From assembly GCA_937876245.1 (NCBI GenBank), contig CALEGP010000034.1, forward strand, positions 1 to 64,000: DNA of 64,000 nt. Direction: 5' to 3'. The stretch comes from an uncultured Actinomycetes bacterium. GTDB lineage: Bacteria > Actinomycetota > Actinomycetes > Nanopelagicales > Nanopelagicaceae. Made by a program: the position numbers and the translations under genes. Positions 7,740 to 16,689 of the stretch are shown here, one piece after another. The notes beneath the pieces are model-generated. The model was not told the DNA's origin. It made no database searches and saw only the letters and a program-made list of their open reading frames with translations. How positions within the stretch are numbered: position 1 is the stretch's first letter; each line of letters opens with the position of its first letter.

Positions 7740-9117
7740 TTTTTTCTTCCAGCATTTGTAAAATAAGAGGCACCAAAAGATTTACATCCCCTGCGCCTAA
7801 AGTCATGATGACATCACCAGTTTTGGCCATTGAAGCAGCGGAATTAATCGCATCAATCATGGAGGGTTCGAACTCGACATCAGCGCTCCCCATTGCACTT
7901 GCAATTAAAACCGAGGATATGCCTGCAATTGGTGCCTCGTTGGCCGCATAAACTTCAAGTAAATAGACTTGATCTGCGATACTCAACGCGTCTGCAAATT
8001 CCGAAACGAACATTGCAGTTCGCGAATAACGATGAGGCTGAAAGATGACGATAACCTTTCCCTGGCCAGCAAATCTCTTTGCAGTTTCTAGAGTCACTTT
8101 CACCTCAGTCGGATGGTGTCCGTAATCATCGATAACCGTTATCCCATTTACGCTGCCTCTATTTTCAAATCGGCGTTTTGCGCCGCTAAAAGTAGCGAGG
8201 CCTGCCAGCAGTGCGCTTGGGGCAATCCCAAGTTTGAGCCCAGCAGCCAGCGCTGCTGTAGCGTTTTCAATGTTATGGGCGCCCGGAATGCCGAGGGAAA
8301 GTTCACCAACAACTTTGCCTGAATCAGTCACTCTCGCATGCGATGATTTTGGCTGCAAGGACATGTGAGAAATAACGATATCTCCTGACTCGCCGTAGGT
8401 AATAATTTCAATATCACTCCTATCAATCGTACTTAAAAGCTGAACTACTCCTGGGCTATCGACTCCGGCGATTAAGAATCCGCCAGGTTGAATCGAGGCA
8501 ACAAATTGGGCAAAAATGCGATTTACCGAAGCCATATCAGGGAAATTATCTACGTGATCCAGCTCTATATTTGTGATTATGGCGCCAAATGGTTTGTATA
8601 CCAAGAATGAACCATCCGATTCGTCAGCCTCGGCGATAAACATTTCTCCCGAACCAAGGTGCGCATTGGTCCCACCCCGATTAATCATTCCTCCAATGGC
8701 AAAAGACGGGTCAAGTCCGCCTTGCTGCAGAGCCACGGTAAGCATCGAGGTCGTTGTAGTTTTTCCATGCGTGCCTGCGATTGCAACTGATTTAGATTCA
8801 GACATTAGCAAGGACAATGCCTCTGCTCTCGTGAGAATTAGTAGTCCCCTACTCTTCGCACCAACATATTCCGGATTATCTTCACTAATTGCACTTGAAA
8901 CAACCAATATCTCCGAGAGTCCCAAATTTTCAGAGTCGTGTCCGACAAAAACCTTCGCTCCCAGGATTTCTAAACCGTTAAGCACAGCAGAATCTTTGGC
9001 ATCTGAACCCGAAACACTAATACCTCGAGCCAACATAATTCTGGCGATTCCGCTCATTCCAGCGCCGCCCATACCGATAAAGTGAACGCGCTTTGAACTT
9101 AATTCCGAGAGATTCAT
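7729..9117 (-). CDS. murC: UDP-N-acetylmuramate-L-alanine ligase
   Basis: Adds L-alanine to UDP-MurNAc, the first amino acid step of the peptidoglycan stem. The 462 residues have the N-terminal Rossmann motif GMGGAGMSGIARIML, the ATP-binding loop GTHGKTTTTSM (about 116-126), central NIELDHVDNFPDM and the C-terminal region with DDYGHHPTEV and FQPHRYSRT. It overlaps murG by 4 bases (ATGA type). The usual fused or adjacent murB is not seen in the window. Confidence 0.98.
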   Translation of the reverse strand: MNLSELSSKRVHFIGMGGAGMSGIARIMLARGISVSGSDAKDSAVLNGLEILGAKVFVGHDSENLGLSEILVVSSAISEDNPEYVGAKSRGLLILTRAEALSLLMSESKSVAIAGTHGKTTTTSMLTVALQQGGLDPSFAIGGMINRGGTNAHLGSGEMFIAEADESDGSFLVYKPFGAIITNIELDHVDNFPDMASVNRIFAQFVASIQPGGFLIAGVDSPGVVQLLSTIDRSDIEIITYGESGDIVISHMSLQPKSSHARVTDSGKVVGELSLGIPGAHNIENATAALAAGLKLGIAPSALLAGLATFSGAKRRFENRGSVNGITVIDDYGHHPTEVKVTLETAKRFAGQGKVIVIFQPHRYSRTAMFVSEFADALSIADQVYLLEVYAANEAPIAGISSVLIASAMGSADVEFEPSMIDAINSAASMAKTGDVIMTLGAGDVNLLVPLILQMLEEKIEN

Positions 9118-10211
9118 TTGACCCGCCCAACCAACTTTTCTAAAACTGCTTTGCCGATTATTTCAGCTGCGGGGGTTCTTAACTCTGGAGTGCAGTTGGT
9201 ATTCCAGATCTGAGCATCGGCCATTAAGCGATCAATATTTGCCAGCAGCCAATCTCCCGTGAAATCAACGCTTCCACAAATTTCCGCCGAACCTTTGGCA
9301 ATCAGCTCTGAAGCATTTGCGACCTGTTCACCATTGCCTATTGGCAACGGAACGACAAGCGCATAGCAATTTGCGGCATCAAGTTCAGCACAAGTTACAG
9401 CGCCACCTCGGGAAATAACTAAGTCGCTGGCAACATACATGCTCGCCATATTTGATATGTAAGAGAGTGGTACATATCCGGGGGCTCTTTTAGCCAAGTT
9501 ATTTCTTTGACCGATACCGTGGATAATATTGAACCCGCGCTCAAGCATTTGAGGCAGCGCCGACTCGATCGCTCTATTTATAGATTGGGCACCGAGTGAG
9601 CCACCAAAAACAAATATGGTTTTTCTGGTTCTATCCAGACCGAGCTCGCGATATGTGGCATTCCAGAGAACAGAACGATCAGACTTTGACATTTTCGATA
9701 TAGCAAAAATGTCTTCACGTATTGGCATCCCAACCATTCGTGAATTTGTCCAAAGATCTCCGGTGCGCTTAGTTCCCTCGAAAGCGACGAGCCTTTCGGT
9801 AGCAAAACGTGCCCCTAGCTTATTTGCCCAGCCAGGCAGAACATTTGCTTCATGAACGATCAATGGAACGCCGCATATTTTCGCCGCAATATAGCAAGGA
9901 GCACTCACGTAGCCACCGAAACCAAGCACTAAATCTGCGCTTTTGACTATCTGTGCCGCTTGAAAGATGGCGACTAAGAATCGAAGCGGCCAAATAAAAG
10001 TAGATGCATTTACTTTTCTAGGCATCGGACATTTCAAAATCGTATGTAACTTGAGTCCGGCGCTTGGAACTAAATCTTTCTCAACGCCGCTTTTCGTGCC
10101 CACGAACTCACAAGAAATATTTCCGCCGTTTGCCAAGAGCCAGTGCCCTACCGCCAGTGCCGGTTCAACGTGCCCAGCAGTTCCTCCGCCTACCAACAAG
10201 ACGCGGTGCAT
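9114..10211 (-). CDS. murG: UDP-GlcNAc:lipid I N-acetylglucosaminyltransferase
   Basis: Converts lipid I to lipid II on the inner face of the membrane. The 365 residues start with the glycine-rich donor loop VGGGTAGHVEPALAV and contain GFGGYVSAPCYIAAK, VHEANVLPGWANK, the second-domain motif FGGSLGAQSIN and the nucleotide-sugar site SRGGAVTCAELDA followed by PLPIGNGEQVANA. It lies between ftsW and murC, overlapping both by 1-4 bases, so it is made with the flippase/polymerase partner. Confidence 0.97.
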   Translation of the reverse strand: MHRVLLVGGGTAGHVEPALAVGHWLLANGGNISCEFVGTKSGVEKDLVPSAGLKLHTILKCPMPRKVNASTFIWPLRFLVAIFQAAQIVKSADLVLGFGGYVSAPCYIAAKICGVPLIVHEANVLPGWANKLGARFATERLVAFEGTKRTGDLWTNSRMVGMPIREDIFAISKMSKSDRSVLWNATYRELGLDRTRKTIFVFGGSLGAQSINRAIESALPQMLERGFNIIHGIGQRNNLAKRAPGYVPLSYISNMASMYVASDLVISRGGAVTCAELDAANCYALVVPLPIGNGEQVANASELIAKGSAEICGSVDFTGDWLLANIDRLMADAQIWNTNCTPELRTPAAEIIGKAVLEKLVGRVK

Positions 10212-11395
10212 TAGGCAGTCACCTTTCTTGCCTTGCGTGTAGCTCTATATTCCGGGTTTCTCATTGCTACATTCAAGACGAAAGAGAGGCCCAAGCAATT
10301 TGCGATCAAAGATGAACCGCCGTAAGAGATAAATGGCAAAGTCACTCCGATTACAGGAACTATCCCAACATCGGTCATTAAGTTCACTAGAACTTGAAGA
10401 ATCATCCAACAACCCACTCCGGTTACAGCATATTTTTCAAAAATATCTTTGGTCGCTATTGCGACTCTAAATATCGCGAAAATCAGTATGGCAAAGAGGA
10501 GAACAACCATAACCGTTCCAAGCAGCCCCATCTCCTCGCCTATCACCGAAAAAATAAAATCAGTATGAGCTTCAGCCAAATTTGCCCACTTTTGTTTGCT
10601 TGCGCCAATTCCCACTCCGAACAACCCGCCACTAGCCAAACTCATAAGACTGTGGGCTGGTTGCCAGCCTGCCAATTTGTAAACCTCTGGCGCGAAAGGA
10701 TCGATTACCGCCTTGAATCTTCTAAATCTGGCGGGCTCAGTCAGCGCCAGCGCTAGGCCAGCAAATACAAACACCGAAGAAATACCAAAAAGAGCTCGCA
10801 AATTGATTCCAGAGATAAATAACATACCAAAAACAATGCCGGCAACTATGACTGCAGTACCTAAATCACGGCCTAAAAGTATTAGGGTTAGAAAACTTAT
10901 TGTTCCAATGGTGACTATTCCAAGCGCGCTAGATTTCAGACCTTTCTCCTTGCGCAACAGATGCTTTCGCAAATTTAGAGCGCAGTAAAGAATCAGAGCT
11001 AGCTTCGCAAATTCACTAGGTTGTAGCGTAAATGGGCCGATGGGAATCCAATTTCTGTTTCCATTTATACTTTCGCCGAAAAAAATCGGCAGACTAAGAA
11101 CAACTACTCCAAACGGTAATGCGATTCGTGCCAAGCTCTCCCAGTGGGAAATCTTCATACGCATTGTTACGGCCGATATCCCAATTCCAAGTGCCAGAAA
11201 TAAAGCCTGTTTTAGAAAAATTGAATAAGTGTTGCCGCTCTCAGAAAGCGCCATCACCGAAGATGCCGAGAGGACCATCACTAGTCCTAATCCAGCTAGC
11301 GCTCCGGCGCTGCCGATAATCAATAAATACGAAGCAGTCGGTCTTGAAAGAAAATTCGCGTAAATTTGGCTCTTCTCGCGCACTATCTTCTTCAT
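10211..11395 (-). CDS. ftsW: Septal peptidoglycan polymerase FtsW (SEDS family)
   Basis: A multi-pass membrane glycosyltransferase that polymerises lipid II at the septum with its class B PBP partner FtsI, encoded in the same cluster. The 394 residues carry about ten hydrophobic segments and the SEDS motifs NGNRNWIPIGPFTLQPSEFA, LGRDLGTAV, HTDFIFSVIGEEMG and LPFISYGGSS. The stop overlaps the murG start by one base and its ATG overlaps the end of murD by 4 bases. Confidence 0.97.
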   Translation of the reverse strand: MKKIVREKSQIYANFLSRPTASYLLIIGSAGALAGLGLVMVLSASSVMALSESGNTYSIFLKQALFLALGIGISAVTMRMKISHWESLARIALPFGVVVLSLPIFFGESINGNRNWIPIGPFTLQPSEFAKLALILYCALNLRKHLLRKEKGLKSSALGIVTIGTISFLTLILLGRDLGTAVIVAGIVFGMLFISGINLRALFGISSVFVFAGLALALTEPARFRRFKAVIDPFAPEVYKLAGWQPAHSLMSLASGGLFGVGIGASKQKWANLAEAHTDFIFSVIGEEMGLLGTVMVVLLFAILIFAIFRVAIATKDIFEKYAVTGVGCWMILQVLVNLMTDVGIVPVIGVTLPFISYGGSSLIANCLGLSFVLNVAMRNPEYRATRKARKVTA

Positions 11396-12765
11396 TTAGC
11401 GACCAAACGCAAGACTGAATCCGTAAATAAGTTACCACGTTCGACATAAGAGGAAAACTGATCCATCGAAGCGCATGCGGGTGCAAGTAAAACGGTGTCG
11501 CCGGTGGTAGCAACAGAAAGGGCTTTGGAGACAACCAAATCCATAAGTTCGGCCGCACTCTTAGCGCCACCAACTCTGTAGATAGGAATTTCTGGAGCAA
11601 TCTTTGCAAGGGCTTGCATGATTACATCTCCATCCTTGCCGATGATAATCGCAGCTTTAATGCGCCCACTTGTTCTCGCGATCAAAGCATCCATTTTTGC
11701 GCCCTTCGCTAAGCCACCGGCAATCCAAATATTCGAAAGGTGCGAGAGCAGAGCTGCACTAGCGGCATGTGGGTTGGTTGCTTTCGAATCGTTAACCCAA
11801 TCTATTCCATCGGCAGAATAAATATTTTCTAGCCTATGTTTATCCAACTTAAAATTCACTATTCCAAGCTTTACTACTGGATGTGGAATTCCAATCGATA
11901 ACGCCAATGCAGCGGCAGCCATAGCGTTAGAAATGTTATGTGGAACTGTAGGCAGAACCTCAGATAATTCAGTGATTACCTCGGCCGCTTCGGGGGAATT
12001 AACAAATGCCCGATCGATAATCAGCTCCTCGACTAAACCAATCTCTCCAGCTTGTGGCGTTTGGAGTCCAAAAAAAACTTTTCGCCCCTCCCAACCAGCG
12101 CTTCTCAGAATAATTTCCGGGTCACTCAAATTAAGAACAGCGAGCTTGGCTTTCGTTAATAATTTCATTTTTGCAGATGCATAATCAGAGAAGGAACCAT
12201 GCCAATCAATATGATCTTCAGCAATATTTAGAATGGCGACACCACAATATTCTGGAAGCTCACTCCACTCAATTTGGAAAGAGGAGAGTTCTAAAACTAG
12301 ATATTCAAAATTGTTTTCACTAGTAACAGCTTCTATGACCGGAATCCCAATGTTTCCGCAGGCGATTCCAGAGACTCCCGCTGATGAAAAGATAGATTCC
12401 AACATCTGTACTGTAGTTGTTTTTCCGTTCGTCCCAGTGACCGCAAGCCATTTCTGTTCGGGGTTGAGCTCCTGTTTGATTAACCAAGCAAAATCCAACT
12501 CGCTTATCAACTTTATCCCCATGGACTTAAGATTTTCGACTATAAAGTGATCCTTGCGCCAACCTGGTGAAATTATTGCTAGATCAAAAATTCTTCCCTC
12601 AGGGATAGCCCTCAATATTTGAATTTCATCAGTCGCAGATGAGTTCTCATCAAAGAGCGAATATTTGACTCCTAAACTCTCTAGGTATTTAGCAATTGCC
12701 TTCCCAGTTTCTCCCGCGCCTACAACCAAGGTTCTTTTAGCGCTCAGATCAGAGATATAGGACAT
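11392..12765 (-). CDS. murD: UDP-N-acetylmuramoylalanine-D-glutamate ligase
   Basis: Adds D-glutamate to the peptidoglycan precursor. The protein has the N-terminal nucleotide fold (KRTLVVGAGETGKAIA), the ATP loop AVTGTNGKTTTVQM, NIAEDHIDWHGS, and the C-terminal motifs NDSKATNPHAA and LLAPACASMDQF. I choose the ATG at 12765, which forms TAATG with the end of mraY and gives 457 residues. An upstream in-frame start at 12837 would add 24 residues that overlap mraY and do not look like MurD. Confidence 0.97.
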   Translation of the reverse strand: MSYISDLSAKRTLVVGAGETGKAIAKYLESLGVKYSLFDENSSATDEIQILRAIPEGRIFDLAIISPGWRKDHFIVENLKSMGIKLISELDFAWLIKQELNPEQKWLAVTGTNGKTTTVQMLESIFSSAGVSGIACGNIGIPVIEAVTSENNFEYLVLELSSFQIEWSELPEYCGVAILNIAEDHIDWHGSFSDYASAKMKLLTKAKLAVLNLSDPEIILRSAGWEGRKVFFGLQTPQAGEIGLVEELIIDRAFVNSPEAAEVITELSEVLPTVPHNISNAMAAAALALSIGIPHPVVKLGIVNFKLDKHRLENIYSADGIDWVNDSKATNPHAASAALLSHLSNIWIAGGLAKGAKMDALIARTSGRIKAAIIIGKDGDVIMQALAKIAPEIPIYRVGGAKSAAELMDLVVSKALSVATTGDTVLLAPACASMDQFSSYVERGNLFTDSVLRLVAK

Positions 12766-13826
12766 TATTGCGATACAACCCATTGCCCATAGAACAACCC
12801 TAAGCCGGCAGCCACGCTCATCCCTGCCAAAATCCAAAATCTAATTACTATCGTGACTTCTCCCCAGCCCAATAATTCAAAGTGATGCTGAAGCGGTGCC
12901 ATCTTAAAGACTCGCCTACCACCAGATAGCTTGAAGTATCCCGTTTGAATTATTACCGAGAGAGTAATTAGAACAAAAAGTCCGCCCAGTGCGGCAAGAA
13001 GTGCTTCAACTCTTAAAACAATTGCGATTCCCGAGATGGCACCGCCAAGTGCAAGTGAACCGACATCTCCCATGAAAATTTTTGCGGGTGAAGCATTCCA
13101 CCAAAGAAATCCAGCACATGCTCCGGCTAGCGCCGCAGAAAAAACTGCCATATCTAAAGGGTCACGAACGTTATAACACTGTGCAACATCCACAATCGCG
13201 CAGCTCTGGCCAAATTTCCAAACCCCGATCACGACAAATGATAGGAAAGTCATAATGGCCGCCCCTGAAGCCAGCCCATCTAAACCATCAGTAAGGTTCA
13301 CTCCATTTGAACTGCCCAGAACTAGAAAAATAATCCAGAGAATTACAACTGCCATCCCAAGTTTAATTGAAGTGTCTCGTACTCCAGAGAAATAATACGA
13401 AATCGGCGTTAGCTGTGAGCCATCCTTGAAGTGCAGTCCAGTGTAAGCAAATCCAGTTGCGACTACTGCCTGGCCAAAGAGTTTCTGTTTTGCCGTTAGA
13501 CCAAGGGACTGCCTCTTAAATACTTTTAGAAAATCGTCCAGTAATCCGACTAGGCCAAGACCAAAAATCAATCCCATAACTAAAATCGCTGAGGCGGTGA
13601 TTCCAACTCCAGTTATCAAATGGCTAGCAAAATAGGCAGCAGTACTGGAAATAATTAGAACAATACCTCCCATTGTGGGAGTTCCGCGTTTTACGTGGTG
13701 AGTTTTTGGACCATCATCTCGAATCATCTGACCAATACCCCGGCGCGAAAGTATGCGAATAAATGCCGGAGTTAGGATTAAGCTCATAAGCAGGGAAAGT
13801 GCACCTGCGAAAACTATGCCCTTCAC
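12765..13826 (-). CDS. mraY: Phospho-N-acetylmuramoyl-pentapeptide transferase
   Basis: Transfers the MurNAc-pentapeptide phosphate to undecaprenyl phosphate, making lipid I in the membrane. The 353-residue protein has about ten membrane segments and the family motifs DDGPKTHHVKRGTPTMGG, GLLDDFLKV, SNGVNLTDGLDGLA (catalytic Asp) and FMGDVGSLALGG, with PLQHHFELLGW near the end. It lies between murF and murD in the usual order with one-to-four-base overlaps. Confidence 0.98.
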   Translation of the reverse strand: MKGIVFAGALSLLMSLILTPAFIRILSRRGIGQMIRDDGPKTHHVKRGTPTMGGIVLIISSTAAYFASHLITGVGITASAILVMGLIFGLGLVGLLDDFLKVFKRQSLGLTAKQKLFGQAVVATGFAYTGLHFKDGSQLTPISYYFSGVRDTSIKLGMAVVILWIIFLVLGSSNGVNLTDGLDGLASGAAIMTFLSFVVIGVWKFGQSCAIVDVAQCYNVRDPLDMAVFSAALAGACAGFLWWNASPAKIFMGDVGSLALGGAISGIAIVLRVEALLAALGGLFVLITLSVIIQTGYFKLSGGRRVFKMAPLQHHFELLGWGEVTIVIRFWILAGMSVAAGLGLFYGQWVVSQ

Positions 13827-15211
13827 TGAACGCTATTCCTAAGCTTCTCAAAAATCATATCGGCAAGTAAATTAAACTCTTCCAAACGAGATGCTTTAAT
13901 CAGAACGACATCACCTGGTAGAAAATGCTCGACCATCGAAAGCGCCTCGTCCCTCTCTGCAAAATAATGCAATGCGCTCTCACCTCCGTTGTCGGCCCAT
14001 TCTAAATCTTCAAGATATTCCTTGGCACCTATGAAGACCAAGTGATCTATCCCTACCTCAGTGCCGAGTCTGCCAATGGCTGAGTGCTCCTTCGCGGATG
14101 ACTCGCCGAGTTCGTGCATCTTGCCGAGAAAAGCCCAACTTACGCCGCCGGTCTCTTGTGATATCAGCGCTAGCGTGCGCAGCGCGGCCGCCATACTCTC
14201 GGGATTGGCATTGTATGAATCATTTATCAGCAATATCTCGCCGATTTCGAGGATTTCCATCCGCCACTTACTTACTACCTCTGCCGTGGAAAGCGCGGCG
14301 GAGATCGACTCAATGGGAATACTAAGGACGGTTGCAACAGCTGCTGCGGCAAGAGCATTGGAGATTTGGTGTAAGCCAAGGAGTTGCAGACCGACAGCGG
14401 CGCGGCCATTTGGGGTAACTAAATCAAAATGTGCTCTCCCTTCACGAACTTCGATATCAGCCGCACGGACTTCACTGGCTGATTTTTCGCCAAAAAGAAT
14501 TCTACGAACACCACTTGGAGTTTGCATTACTGGCGTGAACTCGTCGTAGGTACCTAAAATGGCCACTCCGCCTTCATCTAATGCAGAAATCAACTCCGAT
14601 TTAGCTTGGGCAATCATCTCGCGACTTCCGAATTCGCCAACATGGGCTTTCCCAACGCCAAGGACTACCCCTAATTGGGGCTTAGCAATTTTCGCCAGGT
14701 GCGAAATATCTCCGATGTGACGGGCGCCCATTTCCACTACACAATATTTGGTTTTTTGAGTGCACTGCAAAACTAAGAGTGGAACGCCTAGTTCGTTGTT
14801 GAGTGACTCCTTGGGAGCAACTGTCTCACCAGAGACACTTAAAATGTGGCGCAGTAAATCTTTCGTAGTGGTTTTGCCTTGAGATCCAGTTACAGCAATT
14901 ACTGTAAGGGAATCCAATTTTGTTCTAACGTGTATAGCAAGTTTCGTTAATGCAGCTAAAACGTCTTTCACTTTGATTGCCGGCATAGTGGTCTCTTTAC
15001 TAACCAATGCGAATTGCGCTCCCCTAGAAATCGCATCACTTATATAATCGTGTCCGTCAACTGTATCTCCGACAAATGCCGCAAAAAAAGTATCTTCCCT
15101 AGCCAATTTGGAATCTATAACCGCATGAGCGGACGTGACTTTGGTGCCGTCAATATTTATAACTTCACCCTCTACTATTTGAGCGATTTCATTCAATGTC
15201 ATTTTGATCAT
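13823..15211 (-). CDS. murF: UDP-MurNAc-tripeptide-D-alanyl-D-alanine ligase
   Basis: Adds D-Ala-D-Ala to complete the pentapeptide precursor. The 462 residues include an N-terminal domain binding the UDP-sugar, the ATP loop VTGSQGKTTTKDLL, the EMGARHIGDI motif, GVGKAHVGEFGS and NDSYNANPESM. The ATG at 15211 overlaps the TGA of murE (ATGA), and a second in-frame ATG lies three codons downstream. The gene overlaps mraY by 4 bases. Confidence 0.97.
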   Translation of the reverse strand: MIKMTLNEIAQIVEGEVINIDGTKVTSAHAVIDSKLAREDTFFAAFVGDTVDGHDYISDAISRGAQFALVSKETTMPAIKVKDVLAALTKLAIHVRTKLDSLTVIAVTGSQGKTTTKDLLRHILSVSGETVAPKESLNNELGVPLLVLQCTQKTKYCVVEMGARHIGDISHLAKIAKPQLGVVLGVGKAHVGEFGSREMIAQAKSELISALDEGGVAILGTYDEFTPVMQTPSGVRRILFGEKSASEVRAADIEVREGRAHFDLVTPNGRAAVGLQLLGLHQISNALAAAAVATVLSIPIESISAALSTAEVVSKWRMEILEIGEILLINDSYNANPESMAAALRTLALISQETGGVSWAFLGKMHELGESSAKEHSAIGRLGTEVGIDHLVFIGAKEYLEDLEWADNGGESALHYFAERDEALSMVEHFLPGDVVLIKASRLEEFNLLADMIFEKLRNSVQ

Positions 15212-16689
15212 GAGAGCTCCTCGATTGCACGAGCCAATTCAATTCGATCATCAAAAGGATCTTTCTTCCCTAATATTTCCTGCCCCGTTTCGTGACCTTT
15301 TCCTAATATAACTACGCAATCTCCAGGCAAAGCCGTTGCTACTGCAAGAGCAATGGCCTCACGACGATCAAGAATGATTGACTCGTTCTCTCCTAGAGAT
15401 AGACCATCTGTCATCTCAGATAAAATATCTTCGGCCCTCTCGCCTCGTGGGTTATCACTGGTGAATATTGCAAAATCAGATCCTGCGATTAGTTCTCGCC
15501 CCATTGCCGAACGTTTGGACCTATCTCTGTCGCCGCCGCACCCAAGAACTGCGATGATGCGCCCTTTCGAACTTTTGCGAAGGGTCGCTAATGTGCGAAG
15601 GACCGCATCTGGCGTATGGGCGTAGTCAACTAAGGCCAGAAACTTCTGCCCAATATTCACGCTTTCTAATCGGCCTTTCGCGCCACACAGTTGAGCCAAA
15701 CTGTTACCAATCACTAGAGGATCAATCTCAAATTCGAAAGCCATGGCAACGGCCATCAAAACATTGTCTAAGTTGTGATCGCCAATCAAATTTATTTGAC
15801 CTTCGATTAGCACACCGCCCGTGCCTCTTATCGCGACAAGATAACCCCAATCAGTTGACTCAATTCGCTCAAAATGCCATTGCGCTGAACGGTTTTCTTT
15901 CGCCAAAGAAATCACTGGGATGTCTGAGTTATTAAATAGCCTTAGGCCATAACTGTTATCGATATTCACAAAACCAAGCTCCGAGAACTGTGGTGAAAAC
16001 AACTTCGATTTCGCTTCGAAATAGGTTTCCATATCCCCATGAAAATCCAGATGATCTTGTGTCAAATTTGCGAAGCCAACAAGAGCGAATTTAGTGCCTG
16101 CCACCCTTCGTGCTTCTAGCGCATGGCTACTTACTTCCATGGCGACATGTGAGATATGGCGCTCGTGCATGATGGCAAAGAGGCTTTGCAATTCACTTGC
16201 TTCAGGAGTTGTAAAATTTGTAGCAATCTTTTCAGTGCCAATTTCAATTCCGATAGTTCCGATGAGTCCGGTAGATTTTCCCGCAAAATTCAAGATCTGG
16301 GCCAAGATAGTTGTCGTAGTTGTCTTGCCATTTGTTCCAGTAATTCCGGATATTCGTACTGACCTTGAAGGAGAGTCATAGAACCAAGAACAAATATCAC
16401 CAAGATTTCTGCGTGGCTCAGGGACAAGCATCACGGGAAGTTTTCCCGCAATGATTTCTCGACCCTGCTCATCAGTCAAGACTGCCACCGCGCCATTGTT
16501 TACAACTTGATCAATATGTGTTGCGCCATGTGTCTTTGATCCCGGCAGCGCAACAAACAGATCGCCGCTTTCCACCGCCCTCGAATCTGAAGTAATCCCC
16601 GTAATCGCAAGGTCAAGTGAAGTTTCCACGCCAATAAAATTAGCGAGCTCTGCGGCTGACTTTATGAAATCAGATATTGGTCGAATCAT
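15208..16689 (-). CDS. murE: UDP-MurNAc-tripeptide synthetase, meso-diaminopimelate type
   Basis: Adds the third stem residue to UDP-MurNAc-Ala-Glu. The 493 residues contain TSDSRAVESGDLFVALPG, the ATP loop GITGTNGKTTTTTIL, NLTQDHLDFHGDMETYF and, near the C-terminus, FTSDNPRGERAEDI. The DNPR motif marks enzymes specific for meso-diaminopimelate, so the wall is predicted to be DAP-type. GKGHETGQEI closes the C-terminal domain. Both ends overlap neighbours by 4 bases. Confidence 0.97.
   Translation of the reverse strand: MIRPISDFIKSAAELANFIGVETSLDLAITGITSDSRAVESGDLFVALPGSKTHGATHIDQVVNNGAVAVLTDEQGREIIAGKLPVMLVPEPRRNLGDICSWFYDSPSRSVRISGITGTNGKTTTTTILAQILNFAGKSTGLIGTIGIEIGTEKIATNFTTPEASELQSLFAIMHERHISHVAMEVSSHALEARRVAGTKFALVGFANLTQDHLDFHGDMETYFEAKSKLFSPQFSELGFVNIDNSYGLRLFNNSDIPVISLAKENRSAQWHFERIESTDWGYLVAIRGTGGVLIEGQINLIGDHNLDNVLMAVAMAFEFEIDPLVIGNSLAQLCGAKGRLESVNIGQKFLALVDYAHTPDAVLRTLATLRKSSKGRIIAVLGCGGDRDRSKRSAMGRELIAGSDFAIFTSDNPRGERAEDILSEMTDGLSLGENESIILDRREAIALAVATALPGDCVVILGKGHETGQEILGKKDPFDDRIELARAIEELS

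Noticed and set aside
12766-12837. N-terminal extension of murD
   Set aside because: The extra 24 codons overlap mraY and do not resemble MurD; the ATG at 12765 forms TAATG with the mraY stop.
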